This document shows, piece after piece, positions 17,810-19,397 of a stretch of 19,397 nucleotides of DNA. The position numbers and the translations under genes were made by a program. Origin of the DNA: an uncultured Alistipes sp. (GTDB lineage: Bacteria > Bacteroidota > Bacteroidia > Bacteroidales > Rikenellaceae); NCBI GenBank assembly GCA_900553175.1, contig USCH01000031.1, positions 1-19,397 of the forward strand, written 5' to 3'. The notes beneath the pieces are model-generated. The model saw only the letters and a program-made list of their open reading frames with translations. It did no database searches and was not told the origin of the DNA. Position 1 is the first letter of the stretch; every line of letters begins with the position of its first letter.

Positions 17810-18235
17810 TCATTCGCGTGCGGAGCCGCGCCGCAGCAGCGGAATCCGTTTCGCCAGATGCCCGGCGGCGAGCACGCCCGCGGCCACTCCCGCCCGGTAG
17901 TGTCCCATGCCGACCGGCGAGCCGGCACCCTCGACGCCCAGCAGGAGGATGCCCGTGACGGCCACGAACACGAATACGGCGGACAACATCGCCGTAACGC
18001 GGCTCTTGCGCCCCATGCCGGAGCGTGCGAGGCTGCGGTACCAGCCCCGATGCGTCCGGACATGGAGGATCGAAGCGATGAGAAACAGCAGGCTCGCCGC
18101 CGCATGGGACACCGCCCAGGCGTGCCACACTCCGTGGTCGGCTCCGTGCCCGGCGACGTGCAGTCCGATTCCGGAACAGAAGCACGGAACGAACGTCGCG
18201 ATCATGATCCAGTCGATGACGAAAATCCTCTTCAT
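17810..18235 (-). CDS. DUF4405 membrane protein, probable di-heme cytochrome b type
   Basis: This 141-residue protein has four predicted transmembrane helices (about 5-28, 40-60, 79-100, 108-128), resembling DUF4405. His44 and His58 lie in helix 2 and His112 and His126 in helix 4. Both pairs are His-x13-His, the spacing that ligates two b hemes across a four-helix bundle in cytochromes b. Further His residues (26, 30, 34, 38, 62) lie near the membrane edges. A membrane electron carrier that accepts electrons from quinol or passes them to quinone is therefore plausible, but heme binding is inferred. It lies between the Crp/Fnr regulator and the Tat flavodoxin/ferredoxin on the same strand. Only a near-match promoter box (GAACTTTG, 18264-18271) is visible. 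Confidence 0.82.
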   Translation of the reverse strand: MKRIFVIDWIMIATFVPCFCSGIGLHVAGHGADHGVWHAWAVSHAAASLLFLIASILHVRTHRGWYRSLARSGMGRKSRVTAMLSAVFVFVAVTGILLLGVEGAGSPVGMGHYRAGVAAGVLAAGHLAKRIPLLRRGSARE

Positions 18236-18387
18236 AAGCTCTCGTTTTACGGGAAATCCGCCGCAAAGTTCGTCATCGGGGCCGGATGCCGGCGATAACG
18301 AATGTTAAGAAATCGACCTTTCCGATCGGCCGACGGCATAACCGAGCGCACGAAGCTGTACCGAGGCGGGAAATGGACGAACGGGAC

Positions 18388-19011
18388 TCAACGTCTGCTG
18401 CGGATGCGGGAGAGCGAAACGGGCGTGATGCCGAGGTAGGAGGCGATGTAGTGCTGCGCAACGCGGCGCACGATGTCGGGATGCTCCGCCAGCAGCTCCT
18501 CGTAGCGCTGCCGGGGCGTGTTCCTGATGCGCGAAAGGAAGAGCAGCTGATAGGCCCGGAAGCGTTCGACGAGTTTCTCCTCATAGGCCAGCCTCAACGC
18601 CGGCACGCGGTCGACAAGCGCCCGGAACTCGTCCCGTCCGATGACCGACAGCTCCGCAGGTTCGAGGCTCTCCAGCGAAAAAAGGCTCGGCCGCCGGGTG
18701 TGCAGGCTGTCGAACGAAGCGACGAAATCGCCCTCGAAGAAGAACTGGAACGTAATCTCTTTCCCGTCGTCGCAGAAAAACAGCCGCAGGCAGCCCTTGC
18801 GGATCAGATAGAGCCTGTCGGCCACTCTGCCCTCCTCCAGCAGCACCGTCTTGGGCGGCACGGAGAGCCGTTCGGCCGCAGCCCAGATCCGTTCCGCGAG
18901 GTCGCGCGCGCCGGCTGTGTCGGCCGGATCGGTCGAAAAACCGGGGATCGGGATCATTTGCGGCAATCGGTCGGAATCCGGGGCACCCGGTCGGCCGACA
19001 TGCTCATCCAT
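18388..19011 (-). CDS. Crp/Fnr family transcriptional regulator
   Basis: This 207-residue regulator has a cyclic-nucleotide-binding-type beta-roll (about 40-140, including KTVLLEEGRVADRLYLIRKG) and a C-terminal helix-turn-helix (VAQHYIASYLGITPVSLSRI, 184-203). The N-terminus has no Cys cluster, so an FNR-type oxygen-sensing Fe-S centre is not supported; the effector is unknown. The start at 19011 was preferred because the -7 element TATTTTTG (19029-19036) overlaps the ATG at 19041 and leaves almost no leader for the one at 19023. An AAAGAGAA purine stretch precedes the chosen ATG. It is upstream of the DUF4405 gene (152-nt gap) and may control it, as regulators of this type often act on neighbours. 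Confidence 0.9.
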   Translation of the reverse strand: MDEHVGRPGAPDSDRLPQMIPIPGFSTDPADTAGARDLAERIWAAAERLSVPPKTVLLEEGRVADRLYLIRKGCLRLFFCDDGKEITFQFFFEGDFVASFDSLHTRRPSLFSLESLEPAELSVIGRDEFRALVDRVPALRLAYEEKLVERFRAYQLLFLSRIRNTPRQRYEELLAEHPDIVRRVAQHYIASYLGITPVSLSRIRSRR

Positions 19012-19028
19012 ATTCTCTTTCATGGAAG

Positions 19029-19036
19029 CAAAAATA
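19029..19036 (-). promoter_or_regulatory. -7 element of the Crp/Fnr gene
   Basis: The minus strand reads TATTTTTG, an exact TAnnTTTG match, 18 nt before the chosen ATG at 19011. No TTTG is seen at -33. Confidence 0.55.
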
Positions 19037-19119
19037 ACCATAAATACGAAATTTCAATCGACCGCCGCCGTAAAATCGCAGGGAAAGAGGAGCCGGGCCG
19101 AAGCGATAAATACCCTTTC

Positions 19120-19397
19120 ATAATACGGACTTGCCCTCATTGAAAAAGAATAATTTTCAACATATCATAAATTATGTACAGCCAGACGGATCATATGTTA
19201 TTTTAGCGGTATATTTTTACATGAAAAATGATACAGTATACACCGAGACTGTAGTATCTAAGATAGAGACATGCGAACGTCGGCTTGACGTTATCGGATT
19301 AATCGACGTTTGCAATGCAATTACATTTCATTTATAGATCGATCTCTTTAATGAACTAAATGCGAAATTATAATTTATGGAATCTCCCTATAAGAAT
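19120..19397. other. AT-rich segment without a recognisable gene
   Basis: From about 19120 to the window end the sequence becomes strongly AT-rich, in contrast with the GC-rich genes to the left. A 68-codon open frame on the plus strand (TTG 19131 to TAG 19337) exists but has no recognised motif and only a TTG start. I see no tRNA, terminal inverted repeat, integrase or transposase. The segment may be a long regulatory region or the edge of an acquired element. Confidence 0.6.

Noticed and set aside
19131..19337. 68-codon plus-strand open frame in the AT-rich end
   Set aside because: TTG start, no recognised motif, no clear promoter. A frame of this length is possible by chance, although its composition is not clearly non-protein, so it is not called as a gene.

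Overview
The window is GC-rich chromosome, roughly 60% or more by eye, from a Bacteroidota bacterium. The gene content and protein families (DUF5689 and DUF4251 proteins, a short Obg GTPase without a C-terminal OCT domain, a SerB with an N-terminal ACT region, a TonB-receptor-like barrel ending in Phe) and the repeated promoter element TAnnTTTG upstream of ten genes point to that phylum. The high GC suggests an Alistipes-like member of the Rikenellaceae. The genus is an inference from composition, not a database result. I saw no rRNA, tRNA, CRISPR array, transposase or phage gene.

Layout. 1-183: C-terminal end of an unidentified plus-strand gene with a 28-residue poly-Glu run, closed by a 19-bp perfect hairpin. 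259-1128 (minus): SPFH/prohibitin-like membrane protein, divergent from a plus-strand run of serB and two overlapping DUF5689 genes (1263-4124). That run converges on, and overlaps by 38 nt, the minus-strand obgE. Going rightward the minus strand holds obgE (4087-5103), a reduced TonB-receptor-like barrel (5222-7660) and pepD (7769-9220), each with its own promoter motif. ispF (9349-9831, plus) is divergent from pepD. A DUF4251 protein and uvrA (9962-13377) are on the minus strand. From 13696 a plus-strand run encodes a CvfB-like S1 RNA-binding protein, a SAM methyltransferase that starts inside its stop codon, and, after a 9-nt tandem repeat, a GT4-like glycosyltransferase. The last block is minus-strand: a Crp/Fnr regulator, a small DUF4405 membrane protein, and a Tat-type flavodoxin/ferredoxin (16651-19011). 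From about 19120 the sequence turns abruptly AT-rich with no convincing gene.

How genes may work together. Most are housekeeping: serine synthesis (serB), ribosome assembly GTPase (obgE), dipeptide cleavage (pepD), isoprenoid precursors (ispF) and nucleotide excision repair (uvrA). Two groups are less ordinary. (1) Two DUF5689 proteins with export signals and the nearby reduced TonB-receptor-like barrel may form an outer-membrane assembly of unknown substrate. (2) The right-hand block may be an electron-transfer module facing outside the cytoplasm. The DUF4405 protein has two His-x13-His pairs in separate membrane helices, the spacing of di-heme cytochromes b. Its neighbour joins a Tat signal and lipobox-like Cys to a flavodoxin-like fold and two 4Fe-4S clusters. 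A Crp/Fnr regulator lies upstream. This is the best candidate here for an undescribed system, and its function is inferred.

Start sites were chosen with the TAnnTTTG motif. For serB, uvrA, ispF, the DUF4251 gene and the Crp/Fnr gene the longest open frame runs into or upstream of the promoter or leader, so shorter starts are given.
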